The translations under genes and the position numbers were made by a program. Shown here piece by piece: positions 1-8,613 of a stretch of DNA of 64,000 bases (the stretch's first letter is position 1; every line of letters starts with the position of its first letter). The notes under the pieces were generated by a model that worked only from the letters and a program-made list of their open reading frames with translations, had not been told where the DNA came from and made no database searches. Source of the DNA: Marinobacterium rhizophilum DSM 18822. Its GTDB lineage: Bacteria; Pseudomonadota; Gammaproteobacteria; Pseudomonadales; Balneatricaceae. The DNA is taken from positions 62,001 to 126,000 of the forward strand of contig NZ_KB899102.1 of assembly GCF_000378045.1 (NCBI RefSeq), in the 5' to 3' direction.

Positions 1-849
1 AATAAAGTATTTGCCTGTATTGGCGCCATGCAGTCTTCGGCCGCCGTGTGCGACAGTGCCAGCTGGGCCAGCAAGCGCCTGGACGCGCCGCTGGTGCTGC
101 TGCATGTGCTGGATCGCAGCGACCATGTGACCGAGGTGGATCTGAGCGGCAACATCGGTCTGGGCAGTCGCGAGCACCTGCTGGACGAGCTGGCCACACT
201 GGATGAAAAGCGCGGTCGCCTGGCGATCGAGGCTGGCAAGGCCATGCTGGATGCGGCCGCCGAGCGGGCCCGCAACAGTGGCGTCGAAGCGCCCGCACAG
301 ATGCAGCGCCACGGAGACCTGGCCGAAAGCCTGGGCGAACTGGAGGCGGACATCCGCCTGCTGGTGCTGGGGCTGCACAGTACTCACAGCCATCGTCCCG
401 GCATGCCGGTGGGGGGGCATGTCGAGAGCGTGATTCGTACCATGCACCGGCCCATTCTGGTGATTCCGGGTGAGTTTCAGCCGCCGCGAAGCCTGATGCT
501 GGCATTTGATGGCAGCGCCACGACGCTCAAGGGTGTCGAGATGCTGGCGGCCAGCCCGCTGTTTCGGGGCCTGCCTTGCCATCTGGTTATGGTGGGGGCT
601 GATACGGCAGAACATCGCGCGGCACTGGATGGCGCGCGCAAGACGCTGGAGAAGGCCGGTTTTGATGTGATTGCAGTGTTGAAAAGCGGTGATGTTGAGC
701 CTGTGCTGCATGCTTACCAGGCAGAAAATGGCATCGATCTGATGGTGATGGGGGCCTACGGTCACTCCCGTATTCGCCAGCTGCTGGTCGGCAGTACGAC
801 CCGCAATATGCTGAACAATACCCGCACACCGTTACTGTTACTGCGTTAA
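1..849 (+). CDS. Universal stress protein, tandem UspA domains (5' end outside window)
   Basis: Two UspA domains in one polypeptide. The reading frame is open from base 1 and encodes NKVFACIGAMQSSAAVCD, which matches the usual UspA start region (first beta strand), so the ATG at 28 is internal and the true start lies upstream of the window. The second half (about bases 490-846) ends with the nucleotide-binding signature GAYGHSRIRQLLVGSTTRN, typical of ATP-binding UspA domains. It is probably a cytoplasmic stress-response protein; the ligand is not known. A strong GC hairpin with a short T run follows at 872-903. Confidence 0.88.
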   Translation, partial: NKVFACIGAMQSSAAVCDSASWASKRLDAPLVLLHVLDRSDHVTEVDLSGNIGLGSREHLLDELATLDEKRGRLAIEAGKAMLDAAAERARNSGVEAPAQMQRHGDLAESLGELEADIRLLVLGLHSTHSHRPGMPVGGHVESVIRTMHRPILVIPGEFQPPRSLMLAFDGSATTLKGVEMLAASPLFRGLPCHLVMVGADTAEHRAALDGARKTLEKAGFDVIAVLKSGDVEPVLHAYQAENGIDLMVMGAYGHSRIRQLLVGSTTRNMLNNTRTPLLLLR

Positions 850-871
850 CGCCTTAATCTGCGGCCTTTCG

Positions 872-903
872 CGCCGGGGTCCTGCAAAGGCCCCGGCGTT
901 TTC
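872..903 (+). terminator. Rho-independent terminator after usp
   Basis: GCCGGGG (873-879) pairs with CCCCGGC (891-897) across an 11-nt loop and is followed by GTTTTC. It lies 23 bp after the stop codon of the universal stress gene and before the convergent cupin gene. Confidence 0.65.
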
Positions 904-928
904 AATTGTGTGGCCTGAGACGCTGCGC

Positions 929-1528
929 TCAGCTGTCCGTATCCGAGTAGTTCCACAGGTTGATGATCTCCTCATTGGAATATCCGGAGACAAAGTGGTG
1001 CTGTGAGCTGGTGTTCGGGTCGTAGATATGGCGGCTGTGGGTACCGATATTGGTTCCGTAGACGTGGATGCTGATGGAGGGAGCGTCGTTCAAGCCGTTG
1101 GATACGCGATGTATATCGCCGATGCGCGGAGATACGAGATCAATGCTGCCGGGGTGCAGCTCGTGAGTGCCTAGCGCCAGCAGTTTGCCCGTCTGGGGGT
1201 CAGGTGCGAATTCTTCGCAGCGCTCCAGGCCGCGTAGCACGCCAATAATGCCCCAAACGCCGTGATCGTGTATCGGGGTACTTTGGCCGGGGCCCCACAC
1301 AAAGCTCACAATCGAAAAACGCTCAAGTGGATCGCAATGCAACAGGTACTGGCGATATTCGGTGAGCCCTGGCTGACTGTACGCCTCCGGAAGCCAGTCG
1401 TCGTGACGTATCAGGTCGGCGAGCAGCACCTCCCCCGAATCCATGACACGCGCCTGGTCATCGGCGGCTTCATCGATGAGGCGGGTGAAGGCCTGAACAA
1501 AATCACGCAGGCGGGCGATGTTTTGCAT
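929..1528 (-). CDS. Cysteine dioxygenase family protein (thiol dioxygenase cupin)
   Basis: A cupin of 199 residues with the metal-binding motif PIHDHGVWGIIGVLRG and a later third histidine (IGDIHRVSN), as in the cysteine dioxygenase/3-mercaptopropionate dioxygenase family. Such enzymes add O2 to a thiol to give a sulfinate at a mononuclear Fe(II) held by three histidines. A longer frame begins at 1582, but the ATG at 1528 has GAGGAGA six bases upstream and is preferred. It is transcribed alone, convergent with the usp gene. The substrate cannot be told from sequence, so cysteine is only the family default. Confidence 0.82.
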   Translation of the reverse strand: MQNIARLRDFVQAFTRLIDEAADDQARVMDSGEVLLADLIRHDDWLPEAYSQPGLTEYRQYLLHCDPLERFSIVSFVWGPGQSTPIHDHGVWGIIGVLRGLERCEEFAPDPQTGKLLALGTHELHPGSIDLVSPRIGDIHRVSNGLNDAPSISIHVYGTNIGTHSRHIYDPNTSSQHHFVSGYSNEEIINLWNYSDTDS

Positions 1529-1697
1529 AGTGGTCTCCTCGAAATTTGCTGACAGCCCTTTAAGCGTATCAGACGCTGCCAACCTTGGCGTATTCGTGCC
1601 GGCGGTTAATTTGCGCTTTCTGCTACCTGCCGGAGCGCCTGTACGCTATCTCAGCGTTGGTGGTGCTGTTGAGCATCGACTTGCGGCCAATCCTGCG

Positions 1698-2366
1698 TTA
1701 GGCCCTGAGGTTTAGAATGATATCGAAGCGGGCATCCAGCTCCCCCAGCGATGAGTCGGGTCTGGGGCGAAAATCCACCAGAACACGCTCGCGCAGTTGA
1801 CGGTCACGGATGCTGTTGAGCACGGCATCCCGGGCGTTGCCGGGCTCGCCCCGGATATAGCACTGTGTGGTCCAGCGTTGCCGGCCCGGGGGCGTAACGG
1901 CGAGATGAATATGGGGTGTCCGACCGGGGTAGGGTACGGGGCGCACGGTGCGAAAGTAATAGTCGCCGCTGGATGACGTCTCGAAGCGGCCGTATCCCTG
2001 GAAATGCGGGTCGCGTCGTGCCGCGCCGCCGCTGCGAGGGTGCAGATAGACACCGTTGGCATCCACCTGCCAGATTTCCACCAGGGCGTTGCGTACCGGC
2101 TCGCCCGACAGGCTCAGGATCCGCCCGCGCAGGTGCGTGATAATGCCACTGGCCGGTGTCAGGCTGTCACTGAGGATAATCAGGTCGTTATCCTGTTCCA
2201 GTGGCAGCGGGTCGGGATAGAAGGGACCCGCGGTCTGACGGGGTGTTGGGTCGAGCCGGTCGGCATAGGCGCCGGGGACCCTCAACCAGGCGGGAAGGGC
2301 TATAAGTCCCAATCCGCTGGCCAGATGGCGCAATACTTCGCGTCGCTCGATGGGGGCTCTGGGCAT
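1698..2366 (-). CDS. Intradiol ring-cleavage dioxygenase family protein, Tat-exported
   Basis: A protein of 222 residues resembling the protocatechuate 3,4-dioxygenase beta/catechol 1,2-dioxygenase fold. The likely Fe(III) ligands are visible: a tyrosine in TAGPFYPD, tyrosines in SGDYYFRTVRPVPYPG and two histidines in RTPHIHLAV. The ATG at 2366 gives an N-terminus with ERREVLRHL followed by a hydrophobic stretch and an AYA cleavage site, a Tat-like signal; this suits exported intradiol-like proteins rather than the cytoplasmic aromatic catabolic enzymes. No aromatic degradation genes adjoin it. It diverges from the AttE-like ATPase gene across 78 bp. The natural substrate is unknown. Confidence 0.8.
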   Translation of the reverse strand: MPRAPIERREVLRHLASGLGLIALPAWLRVPGAYADRLDPTPRQTAGPFYPDPLPLEQDNDLIILSDSLTPASGIITHLRGRILSLSGEPVRNALVEIWQVDANGVYLHPRSGGAARRDPHFQGYGRFETSSSGDYYFRTVRPVPYPGRTPHIHLAVTPPGRQRWTTQCYIRGEPGNARDAVLNSIRDRQLRERVLVDFRPRPDSSLGELDARFDIILNLRA

Positions 2367-2391
2367 GACGGTTCCTGCAATGATTCCGGCA

Positions 2392-2423
2392 TTTACAGCA
2401 TAGTCGGTGCAGCCCCCTATAAT
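2392..2423 (+). promoter_or_regulatory. Candidate sigma-70 promoter for the AttEFGH-like operon
   Basis: A perfect TATAAT lies at 2418-2423 with TTTACA at 2392-2397. The 20-nt spacer is longer than ideal. Transcription would start about 15 bases before the ATPase start codon. Confidence 0.4.
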
Positions 2424-2444
2424 AAGTGCGGTGGCAGGATGCGA

Positions 2445-3113
2445 ATGGCTATGACGGAACTGGTAATACGGGCGGATGGTATTTGTAAGCATTACGGTCG
2501 CGGGGATACCCGGGTCGAGGTGCTGCGCGGGCTGTCGTTTGAGCTTGCGGCGGGCGAGTCCGTGGCCATTATGGGGCCGTCTGGATGTGGCAAGTCGACC
2601 CTGCTTAATCTGCTTAACGGCCTGATGCGGCCCGATCGGGGTTGCCTGGAGGTTTTTGGTCAGGCCTGCCAGGGGCTCAGCGACAACGACTGGGCACGTC
2701 TGCGTCGCAGCCGTATTGCCACCCTGTTTCAGGATGGCAACCTGATTCCAACCCTCAATGTCTCACGCAATATTGTTTTTCGGGCGGGGCTGGCAGGTCT
2801 TGCGGTTGAGCCACTCGAGTTGCTGCAGGCGCTGGGCATCGCCGAGGTGGCGCAGCGTTACCCCGATCAGCTGTCGGGGGGGCAACGTCAGCGTGCGGCG
2901 CTTGCCTGTGCATTTGCCATGCAGCCGGAGCTGATGCTGGCCGACGAGCCTACCGGCAGCCTGGATCAGGCCAGCGCGCGGCGGGTGATGCCGCTGTTCT
3001 TCGAGGCAATGCACGAGCGCCGCCTGACGTCCCTGATCGTGACCCATAATCCGGCGCTGGCGCAGTGCTGTGATCGAGTGCTGGAGCTGAGTAATGGTGA
3101 GTTGCGGCCATGA
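2445..3113 (+). CDS. ABC transporter ATP-binding protein, AttE/LolD/MacB type
   Basis: An ABC ATPase of 222 residues. Walker A is GPSGCGKST, the signature is LSGGQRQR and Walker B is LMLADEPTGSLD; the DEPTGSLD form is characteristic of the LolD/MacB/FtsE clade that works with FtsX permeases. The frame is open far upstream, but the ATG at 2445 has GGCAGGA just before it and starts immediately ahead of the conserved domain. The stop overlaps the permease start (ATGA). With the next two genes it matches the AttEFGH arrangement, an uncharacterised mechanotransmission-type ABC system. Confidence 0.9.
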   Translation: MAMTELVIRADGICKHYGRGDTRVEVLRGLSFELAAGESVAIMGPSGCGKSTLLNLLNGLMRPDRGCLEVFGQACQGLSDNDWARLRRSRIATLFQDGNLIPTLNVSRNIVFRAGLAGLAVEPLELLQALGIAEVAQRYPDQLSGGQRQRAALACAFAMQPELMLADEPTGSLDQASARRVMPLFFEAMHERRLTSLIVTHNPALAQCCDRVLELSNGELRP

Positions 3114-5566
3114 ACCTGGGCCGCGTGTATCTGAGCCATTATCAGCGCCATCCTGGCCAGCTGGTCGGTCTGCTATTGATTCTGGCCTGTGCCGCGATGC
3201 TCTGGAGTGGCGTGCAATCGCTCACCAGTCGTGGGGCTGCCTCCATCGAAGCCTCTTTGCAGGCTCAGGTACCGGTGCTATCGGTGCGACGTCAGGATGG
3301 CGGTCCGCTCCGGGTTGACGATTTTGCGCGCCTGCGCCGAGCGGGCTTTTGCATCACGCCGAGGCTGGATCTGCAGCTGGCCGAACCGCAGGCTGCCCGT
3401 CGCATGTCGACCTCCGATGATCGGCAGCCAGCGCTGCGCCTGCTGGGTCTCGATCCGCTCACGGCGAGTTGCCTGCCTGTGCCGCCGGGCATGGATGCGG
3501 CTTCTGAGCACCTTGCGCAGCAGCTGTCCGAACCCGCGCCAGGCGGCGCGGCTGCGCAGTCCGGCGGGGCAATAATGGGGCTGTGGGGGACGCTGCCGGC
3601 CCTGCAACGCTGGCGGGATTGGATGCCCGCGATGCCCGCTGAATATTCTCTGCACGACGTGCCCGAGCTGCCGGCCAACCTGCTGGTCGGTGATATTGCC
3701 ACCATTGCGAGCCTTGCCGGATCGCTTGGCCGTGAGGCCCGGCTCGAGCTGCTGATGCCGGCGCCCCTGGCCCAGGCTTTACCCACGGAGTACGAGGCGA
3801 CGCTGTACGACTACGGCGTTTCGTCAGTCCCCCTGGCACACAGTTTTTTGCTCAGTCTGGAGGCGCTCGGCTGGCTGGCACTGCTGGTGGCTGCGCTACT
3901 GGTACGGGCGGTTTATTTGTTTGCCATGGCACAGCGCATGAACAGCCTGGAGATACTTTATCGGCAGGGTGTTGAGCTGTGGCGGTTGCGGTTGTACCTG
4001 CTGCTGGAAATGCTGCTGCTCTGTGTCATCGGTGGTGCCCTGGGCGTATGGTTCGGGCATGGCCTCGCCGGGCTGCTGGCCGATGGCTTTCGTGCCACGC
4101 TGGCGGGGTTGTTCAGTGTCCAGGGGCTGGGGGCTGGCTTGTCTGCAGGTGCCCTCTGGTTACGGGCCGCGATTATATTGCTGGTGCTGCTGGGCTGGGC
4201 CTGCAGCGATATTTTTATGCTGCGTGCTGGCGTAAGGCCGGCATCGTCAAGCAGCGCCGAGAGCCCCTGGGGCTGGCTGGCCGGTGTGCTGCTGATGCAG
4301 GCGGGTGTTTTGGGCCTGATGCTGGATCTGAACACGCCCCTGTGGCTGATCTTTATTGCCACGGGCGCCTGTTTGCTCGGCGCGGGCCTGCTATTGCCCC
4401 GTTTGGTCAGCGGGCTGTTGCAGGGGCTGTTGGTCCTGTTAGAGCGCGGCAGTGGCCGTCGCCCTTTGCTGGAATGGTCCTGCTCGGAAATGCAGGCGCT
4501 GTGTCGATTGCTGCGCCTGCCATTACTGGCGCTGGCGTTCTCCATTGCTTCGGCCATCGGTATTCAGGCCATGGTGACGGGCTTTGAAAGCACCTTTGTG
4601 CGCTGGCTTGATCAGCGATTGCAGGGGGAGCTTTACCTGGATCCCGGGCGGCCGGTTCGGCTGCAGGACTGGGTTGCACCGCTGCAGGCCCTGCCGCATG
4701 TGGAGTCGGTGCTGCCACGGGTGCGCGGGCAGGCACTGGTGGAGCAGCAGGCGGTGGATGTGCTGGGTGTGGATCCACAGTCCGATCTGGTTTCGGACTG
4801 GGAATTCCTGCAGGCAGAACCGCAGCCCTGGCGGGCGCTGCAGGGGCAGGGCGTGCTGGTGAATGAGCAGCTGGCACGGCGCCAGCGACTCAAGTTGGGA
4901 GACTGGATCACCGTGCGTCTTGGCGCGCTGGAAAAACTCTATCGGGTCGTGGCCATCTATGCCGACTATGGGCGGCCAAACGGCGAAATCCTGCTGGCGA
5001 TCAGCCATCTGCCCCAGGCGCTGCCCGGTCGTTACACTACGTTCGTGCTGGGACTCACGCCGGGCGCGAGGCCCGACTGGCAGCACTGGACGCAGCAACA
5101 TGCCTGGCTTGCAGGCAGTCGGCTGCGTGACCAGGCTTCACTCAAGTCCGCTGCCCGGGCGGTGTTTGGCCGTACGTTCAGTATTACGGGTGCGCTCAGC
5201 GGGTTGACGCTGTTGCTCTCCGGCGTTGCGCTGGGGCTGATGGCGCTAGCCTTGTTTCGACTGCGTCAGCGCCTCTACACGCTGATCCATGTCTGTGGTT
5301 TGACCCGTACTGAGCTGCGCTGGCGCCTGTGTGCCCATGCCATGCTGCTCACCACTGGGCTGGCAGTACTGGCAACGCCGCTGGGCGTTTTTTTGTCCTG
5401 GGTGCTGGTTGCCCGTGTCAATCCGGTTGCCTTTGGCTGGGCGCTGCCGTTCAGCCTTTATCCGGCGTACTGGCTGCAGGTCTGGCTGGCGTGCCTGCTG
5501 GTCGGCGCGGTCACCGGATTGGTGATGGCAAATCCGGTACGGCTGGAGACGCTCAAGAATGACTAA
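3110..5566 (+). CDS. FtsX-family ABC permease, AttF/AttG-like fused form
   Basis: An inner-membrane protein of 818 residues. An N-terminal helix (about residues 18-40) precedes a periplasmic region; a cluster of helices (about 250-450) is followed by a second large periplasmic domain (about 490-680) and three C-terminal helices with the FtsX core (residues about 690-815). This is the duplicated FtsX layout of AttFG, LolC/E and MacB-type transporters. It overlaps the ATPase by 4 bp and the downstream lipoprotein by 8 bp, so the three are translationally coupled. It probably transmits ATPase movement to the periplasm or to a lipidic substrate; the substrate is unknown. Confidence 0.86.
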   Translation: MNLGRVYLSHYQRHPGQLVGLLLILACAAMLWSGVQSLTSRGAASIEASLQAQVPVLSVRRQDGGPLRVDDFARLRRAGFCITPRLDLQLAEPQAARRMSTSDDRQPALRLLGLDPLTASCLPVPPGMDAASEHLAQQLSEPAPGGAAAQSGGAIMGLWGTLPALQRWRDWMPAMPAEYSLHDVPELPANLLVGDIATIASLAGSLGREARLELLMPAPLAQALPTEYEATLYDYGVSSVPLAHSFLLSLEALGWLALLVAALLVRAVYLFAMAQRMNSLEILYRQGVELWRLRLYLLLEMLLLCVIGGALGVWFGHGLAGLLADGFRATLAGLFSVQGLGAGLSAGALWLRAAIILLVLLGWACSDIFMLRAGVRPASSSSAESPWGWLAGVLLMQAGVLGLMLDLNTPLWLIFIATGACLLGAGLLLPRLVSGLLQGLLVLLERGSGRRPLLEWSCSEMQALCRLLRLPLLALAFSIASAIGIQAMVTGFESTFVRWLDQRLQGELYLDPGRPVRLQDWVAPLQALPHVESVLPRVRGQALVEQQAVDVLGVDPQSDLVSDWEFLQAEPQPWRALQGQGVLVNEQLARRQRLKLGDWITVRLGALEKLYRVVAIYADYGRPNGEILLAISHLPQALPGRYTTFVLGLTPGARPDWQHWTQQHAWLAGSRLRDQASLKSAARAVFGRTFSITGALSGLTLLLSGVALGLMALALFRLRQRLYTLIHVCGLTRTELRWRLCAHAMLLTTGLAVLATPLGVFLSWVLVARVNPVAFGWALPFSLYPAYWLQVWLACLLVGAVTGLVMANPVRLETLKND

Positions 5567-6773
5567 CCGCAGCGCCACGGGGCGAGCGAATCGATGCGGT
5601 GTTACTGGGGCGCAGACGCGCATGCCACGATGGCCATCGGACGTCAGGTACGTGCTGGGTCTGCTGGCGCTGTGGCTGGCCGGCTGTGGGCCTTCGGCAC
5701 CACCGCCGGCCGCTGACCTGCTGGGAGGGCCGCCTGCGCAGGCAAGCGGCTTTGCGCAGGCAAACGGCTTTGCGCAGGCGCGACCGGGGATGGAGATTTC
5801 ATTGCCCCGCGATTTGGGCAGCCATTTGGACTATCGGCTGGAATGGTGGTATCTGACTGCCAATCTGCACAGCGCAGAGGGGGAGGCCTTTGGCGTGCAG
5901 TGGACGTTGTTTCGCTTCGGTCTGCACGCGTACCAGGATGCCGCGCGTCCCGCCGGCTGGTACCGGGATGACGTCTGGCTTGCCCACGCAGCGCTGAGCC
6001 GGCCCGGGCAGCATCGCTTCGCCTCAAAGTGGGCCCGCGGCGGCACGGGCCAGGCTGGCGTTACGCTGGCGCCCTTTTCTGCCTGGATCGATGACTGGCA
6101 ACTGGGTGCGGATCTGCCGAGTCAGGATCCGCGTGTTGACCGCCAGCAAGGGGACAGCGGTTCGGGTGACTGGCTGCTGCAGGCCCGGGCCGACAACTTT
6201 GCCTTTCGCCTGCAGGCGACACCGTCGTTGCCACCGGTACGTCACGGCGCTGATGGCTTTAGCGCCAAGTCATCCAAGGGGGGCGGTTCGATGTATTTCA
6301 GTTTTCCGGCGCTGATCATGCGTGGTCAGGTCACTCTGGATGGAGTGACCCACGACGTCAGTGGCCAGGGCTGGTTCGATCGGGAATGGAGCAGTCAGTT
6401 GTTGCAGCCCGATCAGCAGGGCTGGGACTGGCTGGCGCTGCATCTTGACGACGGCCGCCGGCTGATGCTGTTCCGGGTGCGGGGCGCTAGCCCGTTTTAC
6501 GCCGCCAGCCTGATTCAGGCCAGCGGCAGCAGCAAGGCGCTGAACCCCGACGAGTTCAGTCTGCAGCCGCTGGCGTATCGCGACAGCCAGCACGGCCGGG
6601 TGCCGGTGCGCTGGCAGGTGACGGTTCCCGCGCAGGGGATTGCGCTCGAGGTCAGCGCCTGGCCAGGCGAGTACTGGAACCCGGGCCGGTTACGCTACTG
6701 GGAGGGACCGGTGGACGTCAGCGGCACTCATCACGGCGAAGGCTATCTGGAAATGACCGGTTATGGCGACTGA
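5559..6773 (+). CDS. AttH-like lipocalin/CrtC-fold lipoprotein
   Basis: A protein of up to 404 residues of the AttH/carotenoid 1,2-hydratase-like family (predicted secreted hydrolase). Family features include the early LEWWYLTANL motif, GVQWTLFRF, SFPALIMRG and GWFDREWSSQLL. A lipobox LAGC follows a hydrophobic stretch, so it is probably a lipoprotein facing the periplasm. The start at 5559 overlaps the permease gene and has GGAG upstream; an ATG at 5622 would give a more standard 21-residue signal peptide and cannot be excluded. Residues just after the lipobox contain a short tandem repeat around 5738-5779. It is the last gene of the AttE-AttFG-AttH unit. Confidence 0.82.
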   Translation: MTNRSATGRANRCGVTGAQTRMPRWPSDVRYVLGLLALWLAGCGPSAPPPAADLLGGPPAQASGFAQANGFAQARPGMEISLPRDLGSHLDYRLEWWYLTANLHSAEGEAFGVQWTLFRFGLHAYQDAARPAGWYRDDVWLAHAALSRPGQHRFASKWARGGTGQAGVTLAPFSAWIDDWQLGADLPSQDPRVDRQQGDSGSGDWLLQARADNFAFRLQATPSLPPVRHGADGFSAKSSKGGGSMYFSFPALIMRGQVTLDGVTHDVSGQGWFDREWSSQLLQPDQQGWDWLALHLDDGRRLMLFRVRGASPFYAASLIQASGSSKALNPDEFSLQPLAYRDSQHGRVPVRWQVTVPAQGIALEVSAWPGEYWNPGRLRYWEGPVDVSGTHHGEGYLEMTGYGD

Positions 6774-6846
6774 GGCTGCGCCCGGCGGTGGCTTCAGGTT
6801 ATGCTTGCGAGCTTGACTGCCCATCCTGTGCCGAGACCGGTTTCCC

Positions 6847-8613
6847 ATGGCGCTATTTCTGCAACTTGGCTGGTTCTTTCGTGAACACTGGCGCACCTAC
6901 GCCCTCGCGTTGCTGATGCTGGCGGGTGTCGCGGTATTGAACATGAGCGTGCCCTGGCTGATCGGCCGTGCCATCGATGCCTTGCTGCAGGCACCTGCAG
7001 CCGGCACACCGAGCATGCCCGCCAGCCACTATCTGCTGGCACTGACCGGGCTGGGTGTGGCCGTGTATCTGCTGCGCATGGGCTGGCGGTTGATTCTGTT
7101 TGGTACCTCCTACCGGCTCGGCAATCTGTTGCGGGCGCGTTTTTATCAGCGTCTGACGTGCCAGGGGCAGGCATTTTACAATGCCCACAATACCGGTGAT
7201 CTGATGGCCCGCGCCACCAACGATATTGATGCCATCGAGCTTGCGGCTGGCGAGGGCGTTTTATCGGGCTTTGACGGTTTGCTGACACTCGTGCTGGTGC
7301 TGGTGATGATGTTTGTGGTGATCGACTGGCGCCTGGCACTGGTGGCCTTGGTGCCGTTTCCATTCATGGCCCTGGGGTTCTACCGTATTTCCAGCGCCGT
7401 GCATCACCATTTCCAGCAGGCGCTGGAGCAGTTTTCCCGTCTCAACGATCGCGCCCAGGAAGCACTGGCCGGTATTCGGCTGGTCAAGGCCATGGGGCGT
7501 GAGACGGTTGAAACCCGAGCCTTCTGCAGCATCGCCGAAGAAGCGGCGGCGAGCAACTTCAGGGTTGCGCGCAGCGAGGCGCTGTATGAGCCGGTAATCT
7601 TTCTGAGCATGGCCGCGGCGCTGGCGCTGAGTGTGGGGTTTGGCGCCTGGCTGATTGTGCAGCAGGCGCTGACGGTCGGGGCCCTGGCCAGCTTTATCAT
7701 GTACCTGGGGCAACTGATCTGGCCGATGTTTGCCTTTGGCTGGCTGCTCAATATCGTCGAGCGCGGCAGTGCGGCCTTCAAGCGGGTGGACAGCCTGCTG
7801 CAGTTGCCGGACAGTATCGAGGCGAGCGGCACCTTGCAGCCCAAAGGCACCGCTATTCGGTTGCAGGGACTTGGCTTCACCTACCCCGACAGCCCGACGC
7901 CCGCGTTGCAGCAACTTGATCTGCAGCTGGAAGCGGGGCAGGTGCTTGGGGTCGTGGGTCCGACCGGCGCCGGCAAGAGCACACTGATCCAGCTGATGAT
8001 GCGCTACTGGGATGCACAACATGGCGTGATCGAGCTCGGGGGTGTGCCACTTTCGCAGCTCTCGCTGACGGCGGTGCGCGGCACCTTCGCCTATGTGCCG
8101 CAGGATGCCTTCCTGTTCAGCCTCAGCATTGGCGACAACATTGCGCTGTCGCGGCCCGACGCCAGCCAGGCCGATATCGAAGCGGCAGCGCGTATCGCGT
8201 CGGTACACGACGATATTATGGGCTTTGCGCAGGGCTATGACACCCCGGTGGGGGAACGCGGCGTTACGCTGTCGGGCGGCCAGCGGCAGCGCCTGGCGAT
8301 CGCCCGGGCGCTGCTGACCCGGGCGCCCGTGCTGGTACTGGACGATGCGCTGTCGGCGGTGGATGTGCATACCGAGGGGCGCATTCTGGCGCACCTGCGC
8401 CGCAATGTCGGCGGCCAGAGCTGCATCATCATCAGTCATCGCCTGTCTGCCGTGCAGCATGCAGATCAAATCCTGGTGCTGTCGCACGGAATAGTCGCCG
8501 AGCGGGGTGATCATGCAGAACTGCTGGCCCGTGATGGCTGGTACAGCCGCATGTACGCCTATCAGCAGCTTGAGGCGTCGCTGGATGCCAGGGATCGGGA
8601 GGTCAGCGCATGA
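6847..8613 (+). CDS. mdlA: ABC exporter half-transporter, MdlA-like
   Basis: A type IV ABC exporter subunit of 588 residues: six transmembrane helices (residues about 15-300) and a C-terminal ATPase with Walker A GPTGAGKST, signature LSGGQRQR and Walker B VLVLDDALSAVD. The catalytic glutamate after Walker B is aspartate, as in degenerate-site subunits of heterodimeric exporters. The length agrees with MdlA (about 590). It overlaps the next half-transporter by 4 bp (ATGA), so the two should form one heterodimer in the inner membrane. The cargo is unknown; multidrug or lipid-like substrates are the family expectation. Confidence 0.86.
   Translation: MALFLQLGWFFREHWRTYALALLMLAGVAVLNMSVPWLIGRAIDALLQAPAAGTPSMPASHYLLALTGLGVAVYLLRMGWRLILFGTSYRLGNLLRARFYQRLTCQGQAFYNAHNTGDLMARATNDIDAIELAAGEGVLSGFDGLLTLVLVLVMMFVVIDWRLALVALVPFPFMALGFYRISSAVHHHFQQALEQFSRLNDRAQEALAGIRLVKAMGRETVETRAFCSIAEEAAASNFRVARSEALYEPVIFLSMAAALALSVGFGAWLIVQQALTVGALASFIMYLGQLIWPMFAFGWLLNIVERGSAAFKRVDSLLQLPDSIEASGTLQPKGTAIRLQGLGFTYPDSPTPALQQLDLQLEAGQVLGVVGPTGAGKSTLIQLMMRYWDAQHGVIELGGVPLSQLSLTAVRGTFAYVPQDAFLFSLSIGDNIALSRPDASQADIEAAARIASVHDDIMGFAQGYDTPVGERGVTLSGGQRQRLAIARALLTRAPVLVLDDALSAVDVHTEGRILAHLRRNVGGQSCIIISHRLSAVQHADQILVLSHGIVAERGDHAELLARDGWYSRMYAYQQLEASLDARDREVSA

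Noticed and set aside
2004-2444. Upstream extension of the AttE-like ATPase frame
   Set aside because: It runs through the divergent intradiol dioxygenase gene and its promoter gap, and conserved ABC sequence starts only after 2445.
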